A stretch of 64,000 nt of DNA from Pleodorina starrii (taxonomy: Eukaryota > Chlorophyta > Chlorophyceae > Chlamydomonadales > Volvocaceae): assembly GCA_030267565.1 (NCBI GenBank), contig BRXU01000011.1:2470501-2534500 (forward strand). Direction: 5' to 3'. This document shows, in pieces, positions 22,036 through 32,919 of this stretch (its first letter is position 1; each line of letters begins with the position of its first letter). Under the pieces are notes generated by a model that saw only the letters and a list, made by a program, of their open reading frames with translations, had not been told where the DNA came from and searched no databases. The position numbers were made by a program, and so were the translations under genes.

Positions 22036-23204
22036 TAATGGACGATTGTTCCGTGGTTTGGGCTTCCTTGGGCCGCAGCATCGTCAGGGTGAGGTATGGT
22101 ACCGGTATGCTCCGTTCGGGCCGCTTCCCTAGGTAAGGGTTCATTCATTGCGCCGCCGGGCCGTACTCTGGCGCCGTACTCTGGCGTTGAGCGCGTGGGG
22201 GATCAATGGCGCGATGAGGAGCGATGGGGCTGTTGGGAGCCTATGCGCTGGCAGCCAAACCGGGGAGGAAGTGGAGGAGGTGAAGCGTGACGGATCATCT
22301 TCATCAGGAAAGCGGTGGCGTGGGCGTTCTGCGTGCATGCGTCGCCGCGCAAAACGAGCAGGGCGAGGGTTTACCCGACCAGTTTGAGGGGTAGACGGAC
22401 GACTGCGGCTGCGTCAGTGTCTGATGCGGCATGCGGCATCGGTGGTCGGTCCTTTTGGCTCCACTGCAAAAGGATTCACGCATGCGGAGGGGTTTTTGCA
22501 GGGAGGAGGTGACTCGGGGTGATACTCCGTACCGGCGAATGCGGAAGGAGGGCTGCTGGTATCCCCCGGTGTACGTTTACATCGGCAGCGGGTAACGGGG
22601 TTGGGCCTTCTGGGCTGGGATCGGAATGCGGTAGGTGTCGAATGTGCATGGCCTGGTGCTGCCGTACGTAGCTGACCTGTAAGGGGCTGATGTCATACGA
22701 TGTTGGTGTCCATCTTTCTAAGGTTGGGGAGGTTTCCATATCCCCCAGCTCATCCAGTCGACTGGAGAAACACCGTCATGGGGCTGCAGTGAGGTGCAGT
22801 GTGCGGTTGAAGCCAAGTCAGGGCGGTCACGGCATGGAAAGTCGTTGTCAAGACCCATTGAGGGATGGGGATTCGGGAAGGGGAGGACACTTTCCATGTC
22901 GACCACTTTACCACCGCAACACACCAAACCATACACCGTTGGGACCATAACGGGACAGAATCACAATGGTGCCTGACATCTTTGAAGCGTGTATGGACTG
23001 TCATGAAGGCGTGCTGTAACCATCTGACCACCAGGTGGCCGTGGCGTACTGGCGGAGATGGGATTTGCACTGATAGGGACAGACTCGGCTGTCGCTGCCG
23101 CTGACTGCGGTCGCCACCGCGGCCGGGCCATCACTCGGGTTGCACGGCAGTTGATTGCGCAAGCAAAATTTTTTTCTATATAATTTACCAGGCAGAGTGG
23201 GCAT
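22036..23204. other. Intergenic region
   Basis: No gene recognised. The only weak signal is a TGTAA at 22678-22682, about 780 bases after the BTB stop, which could be its polyadenylation signal. The last 30 bases are T/A-rich and belong to the tRNA promoter. Confidence 0.35.
23177..23183 (+). promoter_or_regulatory. TATA-like element upstream of tRNA-Thr
   Basis: TATATAA within an unusually AT-rich patch about 22 bases before the mature tRNA start, the usual place for the upstream element of plant-type tRNA genes. Confidence 0.5.
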
Positions 23205-23276
23205 GCCTCCTTAGCTTAGTGGTAGAGCGTTCCCTTCGTAAGGGAAAGGTCTTGAGTTCGATCCTCAAAGGGGGCA
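23205..23276 (+). tRNA. tRNA-Thr (anticodon CGU)
   Basis: A 72-base cloverleaf: acceptor GCCTCCT pairs with AGGGGGC (one T-G pair), D stem GCTT/GAGC, anticodon stem TTCCC/GGGAA with loop TTCGTAA, T stem TTGAG/CTCAA with loop TTCGATC, and discriminator A. The anticodon CGT at 23237-23239 reads the threonine codon ACG. There is no intron and CCA is not encoded, as expected for a nuclear gene. Internal promoter boxes A and B are present as part of the D and T arms. Confidence 0.95.
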
Positions 23277-23284
23277 CAGACAAA

Positions 23285-23288
23285 TTTT
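23285..23288 (+). terminator. RNA polymerase III T-run terminator
   Basis: TTTT beginning nine bases after the tRNA 3' end. Confidence 0.65.
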
Positions 23289-23555
23289 GCCGCCTTTCTG
23301 CCTCGATTTGGCCGTACAACGATGAGCCTGAATACATATATGAAATTTGCGGATTGCATACATAGGTTTTCTTTCCGGAACTGGTACAAAAGCAAAGCTG
23401 TAAGCCAATACTGCTGTCATGAGCACAACGACATAACTATATTTTTATCACTTGTTTTCTAGACCTCCGTCATGGGCGCAGTGCTGTATACCGTTTTCAC
23501 TCGACATCGTTAGCAGCGATTCGCCCCCGGAAGGAGATTTTAGCAAGGTCCCGCG

Positions 23556-26500
23556 ATGGCGAACCGCACGGACTCGCTTGCGAAGACTGTTCATGGAACA
23601 AATCCCCAGGTGAGTTTGATCAGCAGATATTGGCTGTGTTTTGCTTGCTGATGTGCCCGGCTTTCGCAGAACCTTGTCGAGTACATCGTGCGGCAGAAGA
23701 TTTACCAGACAGTTTTTTGGAAGGAGAAATGCTTCGCCTTGACAGCCGAGTCCTTGCTTGAAGTCGCAGTGAATCTAAAAAGTGTAGGGGGCACGTTTGG
23801 CGGCCAGCGGAAGCCCTCTGACTTTCTCTGCTTGCTTCTAAAGATGCTGCAAATTCAGCCGGATAAGGAAATCATTATCGAGTACATAAAAAATGAGGAC
23901 TTCAAATACGTTCGGCTGCTTGGTGAGTTGAGTCTATGTGTTTTCACCCCCGGCCCCACGTCGGGCTGTCGTCGGACAAAGCAGGGCCCCTGCGGCGCGC
24001 CCCACTCGCACTCTTACCCCAACCAGCTGCTGCGGCGGCAATTCGTAGCCGGCGTTGACCCCCACGTCCACCGTTGACACTTCCTCCAGGCGCTTTTTAC
24101 ATGCGACTCGTGGGCAAACCCCTGGAGGTATACCAGTACCTGGAGCCACTCTACAACGACTACAGAAAGGCGAGTTGGGTCGCCACCGCCGCTGTCCTCG
24201 CTTGCTCACCTGCTGAGCGCATGCGCGGCGTTCCAGACCGGACGCTCCCCAGTAATCCAAGCCGCCCTCAAAACACACCACAAAACGAACATTCCCCCCG
24301 CAGCCCGCTGTATGGGACTGCGGAGGTCTGTTGAGGCCATTCAGGGGCCCACGCGGAACTCCGCTACAGCGCGACCGAGGCGCATGCCCTGGTCCCACAC
24401 CGCTAGGTTTGTGACCAGCAAACGCCTCTGGCGGGAACAACGATGTCAGCAGGTGCCAATTGTTACCCCCGAACCTTGGCAACGGACCGTGCGTGTCAAT
24501 CCACCACCCTGAGGTTCGGCGCGCCGACCGTACGACATCCGTACTATCCGTACAGGTACGGCTACAGGCCACCGAGGGGAACTTCATGCTGACGCATGTG
24601 GACGAGGTGGTGGACGACATGCTGCGGAAGGACTTTCTGTTCGACATTGCGCTGCCGCGAGTGCCGGCCAGGTGGGGGCGTGTGACCGCGTGAGGGCGAA
24701 GCGGGAGCTGCTCGCGCCGGCGGAGAGGAGGATGGAGGGCCCGCCGCCGGAGGCGGCGGCCCCTGCCTCGGCACCGGCGCGGAGCGCTGACCCCCGGGCC
24801 CTCCATTCCATCGCTGCAGTCTCGCATTTTCTACTCCAGCCGTCTGGAGCCGGGGGGCTGCCGGGCTTGGGAAACGACGGGAACGGCGATAGCCGATGGG
24901 CGTGGCTCTTGAGGCAAGGGCGGGCGGAAGAGGCAGGCCCCGCCACGCCAAGCCACCCACGTCGCACGCCTCCCCCCTCCCCGCCGCGCGGTCCGGCACC
25001 TGCGTGGTGCGGTGCGGTGCGATGCGATGGTGTGGTGTGGTGCGAGTGACGTGGATGACATGTCGCGTGCGATGCACCCGGGTGGCCCCACACCAGCGCG
25101 CCAAGGCGGACTGACGGGTCTTGCGGCGGCTGCCCCTCCGGCCTCAGGAACACGCTGGAGAAGCTGGGGCAGCTGGACCCGCGCATCAGTGTGTTGGACG
25201 AGGAGTTTGATGAGGCCATTCTGGAGCTGGAGGCGGGAGAGGCGGCCAAGCAGGCGGCCGAGATCGAGGCCAAGCTGGGGCATGCCGGCGCGGCGGCGGA
25301 CGGGGCAGCGGCGGGCGGGAGGGCGTCGGAGCGGGAGCGGCGGCGCAGGTGAGGAGAGAGTGGGATGGCAGGAAGGGAAGGCGCCCAGGTTGAAGGAAGG
25401 CGCGGCATGCCTCGGAATGGATCCCGTAAAGGGCAAGACACGGTGCGGAAGTGGGGTTGCCGAGTTGAGCACTGTGAAAACGGCTCAGCCCACGGGCGGC
25501 CGAGTGTATGTCGCGGCCGTGGGCTGATGGCCCCACCCGCCCCCGGGTCCAGCACCTTCGTCGGGTTTCCCTAACCTAACCTTCCCTGCGCCTGCGTCCC
25601 GCGGCCTCATCCCAAAACGCTCCACGCACGCTCCTCACCTGTCCATCCCCCGCCGCATCCCACCCAACCCCACCCCGCCCCTCTTCCGACTGGTCCGCCT
25701 ACCTGACTACCCGACTCACCCACTCACCCACCCATCCAACCCAACCCGTCACGTCACATCACCACCCTGGGCTGCACAGCCCCGCCCGGGAAGCCGACCG
25801 CGGACGCGACGCGGACACCGTGTTCCGTGACCGCGCTGAGCCACGCGACCGGGACCGCGACCGGGACCGGGACCGGGGGGACCGCGGGCCGGATCCCTAC
25901 CGCGACGTCTGCGGCAGCCGGGACTGGGACTACGACCGGGAGCGGGAGGGCCGCGGCGGAGGCGGCGGCGGAGGCAGGGACGCGCCGCTGGATCGCGACT
26001 ACCGGGAGGCTCCACGGGCGCGGGAGCGGGACAGGGAGCGGGAGCGGGACCGCGACTACGATCGCGAGCGGGACCGGGATTACCGGGACCGCCGCAGCCG
26101 GAGCCGCAGCCGCGATCGCCGCGATCGCGATCGAGACCGGGAGCGGGACAGGGACCGGGAGCGGGAGCGGGACCACCGGCGGAGTCGCAGTCGGAGCCGC
26201 GACCGGCGGGACAGGGACAGGGACCGGGAGTACCGGCGCAGCCGAAGCCGCAGTCGGGATCGAGACCGGGATCACAGGCGGGACCGGCGGGAGAGCAGGT
26301 CGCGCTCGCGTTCCGCGTCACCAGATCAGGACTACGAGTACGACTACGATCGGCGGGACCGCGGTGGCCGCGGCTACGAGCGGGAGCGGGAGCGCGGACG
26401 CGACCGCAGCCGTGAGCGCGGCGACCGGGAGCGGGAGCGGGAGCGAGTGGGGCGGGAGGAGCGGCGCAAGGAGGAGAAGGCCAAGGGCGGGAGGGACAAG

Positions 26501-26951
26501 GGCGGTGGCGGCGGCAAGGCGAGGGCCGCAGATGCTGAGGACCCCGAGATTGTCGAGGTGAGACTGGCTGGGGGACGAGAACCATGACCGATGAGGCATG
26601 CCCCGCTACGGAGTCATTGCCGTGTGTGTATATGTGTTCGCGCACCGGTTCTGCAGGCCACGCCCTTTTCGTTTGTGTCGTGCGGGTGTGGTATGGATTG
26701 GCGCGCTCTGGGTGGCCGGCAGCTGTTGTGCGGCCTTTCCCCAACCGCGACCTCATTCGGTGAGGGGGGCGGCGGGCAGCAGCAAGGGACAAGCGCCTGT
26801 CTCTGCGTGCCAACATCCCGGGCATCCCTTGGTAGCTTACGCTTATTATGCTCCCCGGTCCTGCGTCCATTTGTCTGGCATCTGTCCGGCATCGCCTCCC
26901 CCGCAGGCGAACAAGCTGCGCGCAAAGCTGGGCCTCAAACCGCTCAAGTAA
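23556..26951 (+). CDS. PRP38: Pre-mRNA-splicing factor PRP38 with RS/RD-rich tail
   Basis: Seven phase-compatible exons: 23556-23609, 23670-23922, 24090-24169, 24556-24671, 25148-25348, 25780-26557, 26907-26951, giving 508 residues. Residues 1-175 are a clear PRP38 domain: TVHGTNPQNLVEYIVRQKIY at the start, then FLCLLLKMLQIQPDKEI, EYIKNEDFKYVRLLGAFYMR and DYRK..LQATEGNFMLTHVDE. PRP38 is a tri-snRNP-associated factor needed for spliceosome activation after assembly, in the nucleus. After a charged helical segment (EEFDEAILELEAGEAAKQAAE) exon 6 encodes about 250 residues of Arg-Asp, Arg-Glu and Arg-Ser dipeptides typical of splicing-factor tails, ending in ANKLRAKLGLKPLK, a short motif also seen at the end of other spliceosomal proteins. 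The third intron begins with GC instead of GT. The start ATG lies in a good context and fits the family N terminus. Confidence 0.95.
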
Positions 26952-28911
26952 CCTCGCACTCGGTGGCCTGGCTGGCTGGCTGGCTGGCTGGTTTGCGGGT
27001 TCGCTGGGCTAGCTGGCAGCCTAAGAGGCGCCCGGTCGCCTGGCCTCGCTGCTGCCGACTGGGCTGTTCCTGGGCGCTGTGTGCATGGGGAGCTGTGTAC
27101 ACAGTCAAGACGCAGAGGCTCGCAGTCGGTAGTGGCAAGTGTGGGCCCTTGGGGAATGTGGCCCGCCGCCTAGCTGGCTGGCTGGCTGGCTGCAAGGCCT
27201 TTTTTGTTCCGGGCTGATGAGTCGTCCGCGAGCTCGGATTTGTCCGCGGAAGCGGCCCCTGGGCTGCGGGTTGCCCCCGGGGCCTGGTCCGCTGATCAAG
27301 CGGCTGGCGCCGCCGCCAAGTGGGCGGTCTCCTGCCGGGGGAGCCCGCCATTACGAGAGCGGTGGGGTCGCAACATGACATGACGCAGCTGCCGCATCAT
27401 CGCGCTCCGGAACCTCATCGTGCGTGCGTCCGCTTCTGGCCGCGACGCGGCACACGCACGGCCCCAGGGGGGCTGCCGTAGCTGGCGGTTCAACCGCACA
27501 GCCGTGTGGACTCCAACAGGGAGTGACTGCTTGACGGGATCTGACTGACTAGCTGTCAAGACGGGGCGTGGCCCCGGGAGCAGGTTGTCGAGGTTTTACA
27601 GGCGGCACTGAACGCGGGCCCAGGTGGGCTCAGTGAGGTGGCGGGTGACCGACACAGGCCGACACCGCGGATCGTCTGCCGGTACCGTATCGGTCTGCAC
27701 CCGACACCCCTCCATGCACCTCGTCTTCAAACCAAAATAGAAGCGACCAAACGCACTTCTTGCCCTTGAAGCCGCAACATTCCGCCCTCGTCGTCCCAGA
27801 TACCAGCAATGCATTCACTAAGCCAGCCAGGCGGTATTGGGGGGGACCAGGAAGCCTACCACTTGCGTACCCAGGCAAAGGCACTGACATGCACGCTCCG
27901 CACAAGATCATCAAATACGGTACGTTGGTCAACCTGAATGCGGCAAGCGCCGACAGCCGACACACGGGTGCGGCGGCGTTGAGCCTCGAGGACAGGGGCC
28001 CCGAGCAAGTATCGTGCCGCGAACAAGCTTCATGCAGCAATCAGGCGTCTTATTTCGTTGTTGTGCGCGTCGCCGTTGTGCGCACACCGGCAACTCCCGC
28101 AATGCCGAGAGGCGGTGCGCCACACACACACACACACGCTCACGGCTACGCGACCTAACCGTCACGGACATACAGCTCAACAGGCGAGGCAGCGGGCGTG
28201 CTACGGCAATGTTTTGTCTTTATTATGCCACGCCGCGTCTGGCCAGCAAGGCTCCGACCGGGCGCCGGCGGACCCAGGAGGCAGGCAGGCCCTCAAATGC
28301 GCGCTTCACCACCGAAGTTCCGCGCGCGTCGTGCTTCGTTCCGCCATTCGGGGTCCCGCGCCGACGGCAGCAAGGTGTGCATGCCGACGCGCGCGCAACC
28401 GGCGGGACGAGAAGCACGAAGCGCAGCGGTCAACGGTGGGGTGGCCCCGCGTCACGTCGACACAAGGCACCGGCTCCAGAACGTGCGGGCGAGCCCAAAT
28501 ACCGTGGTTTATTCGCAGAGGCGGCTACTGCCCCCAATAAGCAACAAAAAACTAAAAAGGAGGCGCACCCGCAGCGGTGCGCACCCTGCAGTCCGAGAAA
28601 GGTCCAAGCAACTTCCGTCTACTGATCTACTGACACTTTCCGATTACGGTAGGTACCGTAGCACATGTGCCACGCAACGGAATACGGAAAACACGCACCA
28701 TCAACCGAACAACTCCGCGGTGTCGGCTCCTCGGGATCCCCAGAACCTGCGCCCTCCAACAGCCGTCAAGAGCCCGCAACGTCGGCTCGAAAACGCCACA
28801 CGCCGCCGCCGCCCCCTGCTGTCGCCGCCACACCCCGCCACCCACCGCTCCTCCGGCAACGGGCAGGCGCCGCCCCCGCAGCTGCTGCCACCGCAGGTGC
28901 TCCCGTTGCCG
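26952..28911. other. Intergenic region between convergent PRP38 and fibrillin genes
   Basis: Both genes end toward this interval, so it holds two 3' flanks. Tetranucleotide GGCT repeats occur at about 26968-26992 and 27172-27191 and a CA microsatellite near 28122-28138. Several open frames overlap on both strands without conserved patterns. No gene is called. Confidence 0.45.
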
Positions 28912-31177
28912 CTACCGCGGCGCCTTGCGCTTGAACAGGAAGGCCTCCCCCTCCTTCCCGCGCCCCACCCGCATGTCCCGGTCCACGAAGGTGGTGATCC
29001 AGGGGGCCCCCGCGCGGCTCTCTCCCGGGCCCGAGGTGCCGCCCGTGGCCAGCCGGAGCTGCGTGGGACGAGACGGGACGGCACGGAAAGAGATGGGATG
29101 AGACGGAAAGAGATGGGACGCGAGACGGAATGAGATGGGACGAGAGACGGGAGTTCGGCCGCAGCACGCCGTGGTTGCCCCAAGAGTCGGCAGCCCCCCC
29201 AGGTGTCGGCAGCCCCGGCCCAGGGCGCCAGGAACCGTGCGGCGCGGTGCGGCATCCAGCGGCGGCCAGCAGCGGTCAAGGAAAGGGGTGCAGGAAGGGA
29301 AGAATATGGTGCGTATGCATGCGTGCGTGCGCGTGTGTGTCTGTTAAAGTCCTGCCGTGGATCCTCTTTCCGGCGCGCTTTCCACGTTTCCAGGCGGCGG
29401 CGTGCTCCGCATATCGGCAGGATGCTCCGGTGCCGGACGCTCGGCTGCGCAACCAAGACCGCGATTCGCCGGGGGGATGGCCGTGCCTTGAGGGGCTTCG
29501 GGTGCCTTGAGGGGCTGTGAGAGCTCTTCCAGGGGCCTCGGGTGCTGTAGCAACCAGCGGCCGCTCATACGTCTGGCAGGATGACAAGTCCCCCTGGCGC
29601 TGAACGACCCTTCGGCGGCTCCGGAGCCCACTGTAAAAGCCCACTGCTATTTAGTCCTCTATTTAGCCGGCCCCTCTGCGCGAACTGACCCACCGACCCA
29701 GCGACCCACCGGCGGCAGCCACGAGGGCGCAGGCAGCCCCATCGCCGAGTCGGGCTTTATGCTGACCTGGTCGAACAGGACCTGCGGGGCGGGTCCAGAG
29801 GGAGGGATGGAGGGACAGAGGTGGGATTGACGGGTCCTGCCAGCCTCCGTCTCGGTCTTGGTCCGGCTGGTTGGCGGCCCGCCGGACACGGGACACCCCA
29901 CCACACAAGTGTTCTGTCACCCATTGTCACCCACTCCACACACAGATTCCCTGGTGTGCGGGTTGAGCTGTCTCGCACCGGAGGGTGCTCCACCTGCACC
30001 TCCGGGTCACACGCCCCGCTTTGCCCTACACGCCGGGTCGCCGGCCCGCGCACCCACCCCCCGCCCCCGGCCCCATTCCTCACCACCCCGCCCCATTCCT
30101 CACCACCCCGCCCCAGCCCCAGCCCCACCCGGGCAGTCTTGCCGTCGCCCGAGTCGCGCCACACGCCCTCAATGCCCACTCGCCACGAGCCCAGCGGCCC
30201 GAAGCCAAACACCGCCGAGTTGCTCGCCACCAGAGAACCCGAACTGTTGAGGGACAGAACCTGCGAAGCACACCAGCCAACCAGCCAACAGGCGAGTCAA
30301 CGAGTCAGTGAGCCAGGGGGCGGAAGGAAGGCACAGAGGGGGTGAGGCGCAAGGGCGGCCCCGGACAGGCTGTTCGGCCATCGGCGCTCCGTGTCGCGTC
30401 GCCCCGTCTAGCGCCCGGTCCCTCCCTCGAAGCGTCAGAACTCTTTCTTCGGGGCGTGTTCCTGCCCTGCCCGACAGACGCTTTCCGCCTCGCCCGCGGA
30501 GCAAGCCCGCCGATCTAGCCTTTGCCCTCCAGGGCGTGTGCGCTGCCTCCGCCCTTGCCTCCGCCTTTGCCTCCGCCTTGCCCCCTCCCGTCTGCAGGTG
30601 CGGTGTACGGCACCTGCCTGCGAAATGTCGCTGAGGCCCACGCCCGGCAGCCGGCTGGCGGTGCGGAGCAGCTCCGCCGGCGCGGTCCGCGTGACGAGGA
30701 TGCCGTTGGACGCGTACACCAGCTCCCAAGCGCCCAGCAGCAGTGGGGAGATGCCCGGCACGCCGCCGGGCTGCTGCTGCCACAGGAGCGGCTCCGGCGC
30801 GGGCGTGAGCGCCTCGAGCCGATGGAGCACCCTATCTATCTCGGACTTGGCCTGTGGGAGGGCCGGAGGGGAGCAAATCGCGTCGTGAGCCATGAGGTGC
30901 ATTTTTTTCGGTTGAATTGCAGGGTTAAATTTCAATCGAGGATTGGTTTGTGACGCCTCACCCGAGCCTCTCCCGGAAGGACTGTGTTCGGATAACCCAG
31001 GCTCTGGAGGAGAAAGCTCAGCTCCTTCTTGGTTTCGGCGAGGTGGCATTCCGTATCCTGAAAACGAGCTGATGCTCTTGCTGTCAATGCACGGCAGCGA
31101 CTTGGTAGTCTGCATCCGGGGCGCCTGATAACTTTCGAAGCGCGAGTTAGAGGTTTCGAGGGGATTAACCCTTTCAT
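28912..31177 (-). CDS. Plastid lipid-associated protein / fibrillin (PAP family)
   Basis: Five exons on the minus strand: 31177-30962, 30851-30618, 30260-30129, 29781-29710, 29058-28912, all in phase, 266 residues. The first 40 residues are rich in Arg, Ser and Ala without acidic residues (MKGLIPSKPLTRASKVIRR) and look like a chloroplast transit peptide. Then come the fibrillin landmarks: ETKKELSFLLQSL, KSEIDRVLHRLEALTPAPEP, LLLGAWELVYASNGILVTRT, LSLNSSGSLVASNSAVFGF, VLFDQVSIKPDSAMGLPAPSW and the family's C-terminal block TTFVDRDMRVGRGKEGEAFLF. Fibrillins bind lipids and carotenoids in plastoglobules and thylakoids and take part in stress and lipid homeostasis. The exact subfamily cannot be set from this. 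The second intron uses a GC donor. The gene is divergent from PurK-PurE. Confidence 0.9.
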
Positions 31178-32919
31178 GTGCGCAGCTCAGAAATAAAAGT
31201 ATGTAAAATCATGTAAAAAGCTGTCTGAGGAATTGGGCGCAAGTCTGCGTTTCACTCTGCCATAGCGCACGCTGTACATGCGCTGTACTGTGGCGACAAC
31301 GAACTAACAGCCTCGCACGCACATACGCACATACGGTGCGTGTTGCTTGGACAACATAATTATTAGATCTATGTACGCTTCGATAGCTTGCAATGGGTCA
31401 TAGAAACTCCAAGCAACGAACGGGGGCGGTTTTGGTTTTCCGGGCACTGGCAGGATGCGAATGCGCAAGCTACAAGAGGGACCAGCTTGCGCATCGGTCG
31501 CTAGCCGTACCGGCTGGACGAATGTTTATCCTAATACAGGGGTATGCCCTGCACTGAGCAGGGAGCCATCCCAGCAGCGCAACCAGAACAGCTCAACCAA
31601 GCCTGCCGCAAACGGAAAGCCCACCCACGCACCCCGGCCAGCAGCGAAAAGCACGGGTCGGAACGGGAACGGAGGTTGGGCCGGTTTGGCAACCACCTAC
31701 CTCCCGAGACAGCGGCCAGCGAGATTAAAGACACTACCGCAACCTGGACCAAGACTACCGGCGGCCCCAGCGAGACTGTCGTCACGCGGACGCGGGGAGC
31801 GAGGCGGTGTCCGGTGGTCCGCAAAGCACGACGCGGCCCGGTGGCAGGACCTGGCTACGGCCACGCTCCGGCAAGTACGGTATATTCGAAGCAGAGGGAT
31901 TTCCGCTTTTGTGCATAGTATCGTCGATGCGATGATGTCTGGCGCGAGGTGAGAACCGGCACGGTGATAGGTTGCCCCTGCCAGGGGTGTTCCCGTAACC
32001 CTGGAGTATGTGACCTGTTCTTTACTTTCCCGGTACACCCTATTAGGACTTCTGCGCATGGCTTTGCACCTTGTGCAGCCCCAGACGTGCGCTTCATTGG
32101 ACGAAACCTTGCGAGTCGACGCCCAGGGTTACGAGCTGCTGGGGGCGCACAAGCAGGCACAATTTGCACCGCGTGCAGATGGCCGAAGGTCAATTAATTA
32201 TCGTGACTTTGACGGTTCTACATACAATGAAAATGCTATCTGAGTAAGCTTTCATTGTGACGTCGTGACCTTTGCGAGGTCGCGCGCTCTCGCGCCTTCT
32301 GCGCCGGCGGCGAGCACCCCACATTGTTCGAATGTACTACCCCCGAACCCTAAGACCGCTTCGTTGCCTTAATTGTTTGCCATTGCGTATAAAAAGGCTT
32401 GACGACATGAACACGGTTTGAAGGCACTTCCTGCAGAGTCGCGACCAAAAAGCCGGCGGAGAAAGCCTCGACCAAATAACAACACTATGTGGGGAATGTG
32501 GGGAATCGTGTCATTTTACCGTGGGCCCCATCATTGATGCGAGGCTGAGTCATTTCTCTAGGCCTTTCCGGACTCCCATGTCCCATCCGCCTTGCAAACA
32601 AAACGCTTTACGAAACGACAAGGGCCAAATCACTCAACATAATGAATGCATAATGTCCTTTCGCTCGTCTGCGCATTTGGCCTGCGTATTTGTAAGGCCA
32701 AAGTCCGCGCCGCACCTCACGCCGGTCGTATGCCGTACCGGCGTGGACCCCGTGTGAAAATGGTAGGCTACCGTTTCTCGTCATGTAGCTTGTTGGCTCA
32801 AACTCTATATCCGTAAGGTTCTCCTGTAGGTGCTGTGCTAGTAGCGAGTAAGCGGGCCACAGTCGTCGCGTACTGACATCCGTTCCTCCGTTCCTCTGCT
32901 TTGTGCTGCGCGTTGACAA
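31178..32919. other. Bidirectional intergenic region (fibrillin / PurK-PurE)
   Basis: The two flanking genes are transcribed away from this 1.7 kb. It is more AT-rich than the coding regions, with AT-rich strings near 31195-31215 and 31355-31370 and a TATA-like sequence at 32389. No additional gene was recognised. Confidence 0.45.
32389..32398 (+). promoter_or_regulatory. Candidate TATA box for PurK-PurE
   Basis: TATAAAAAGG is the best TATA match in the interval. It lies about 530 bases before the ATG, which would imply a long 5' UTR or a 5' UTR intron, so the link to the gene is tentative. Confidence 0.35.

Noticed and set aside
28198..29133. 311-codon plus-strand open frame
   Set aside because: Overlaps the last fibrillin exon on the opposite strand and lacks recognisable protein features.
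32010..32243. Short plus-strand open frame upstream of PurK-PurE
   Set aside because: Lies before the TATA candidate, has no conserved pattern and no clear splice link to a known exon.
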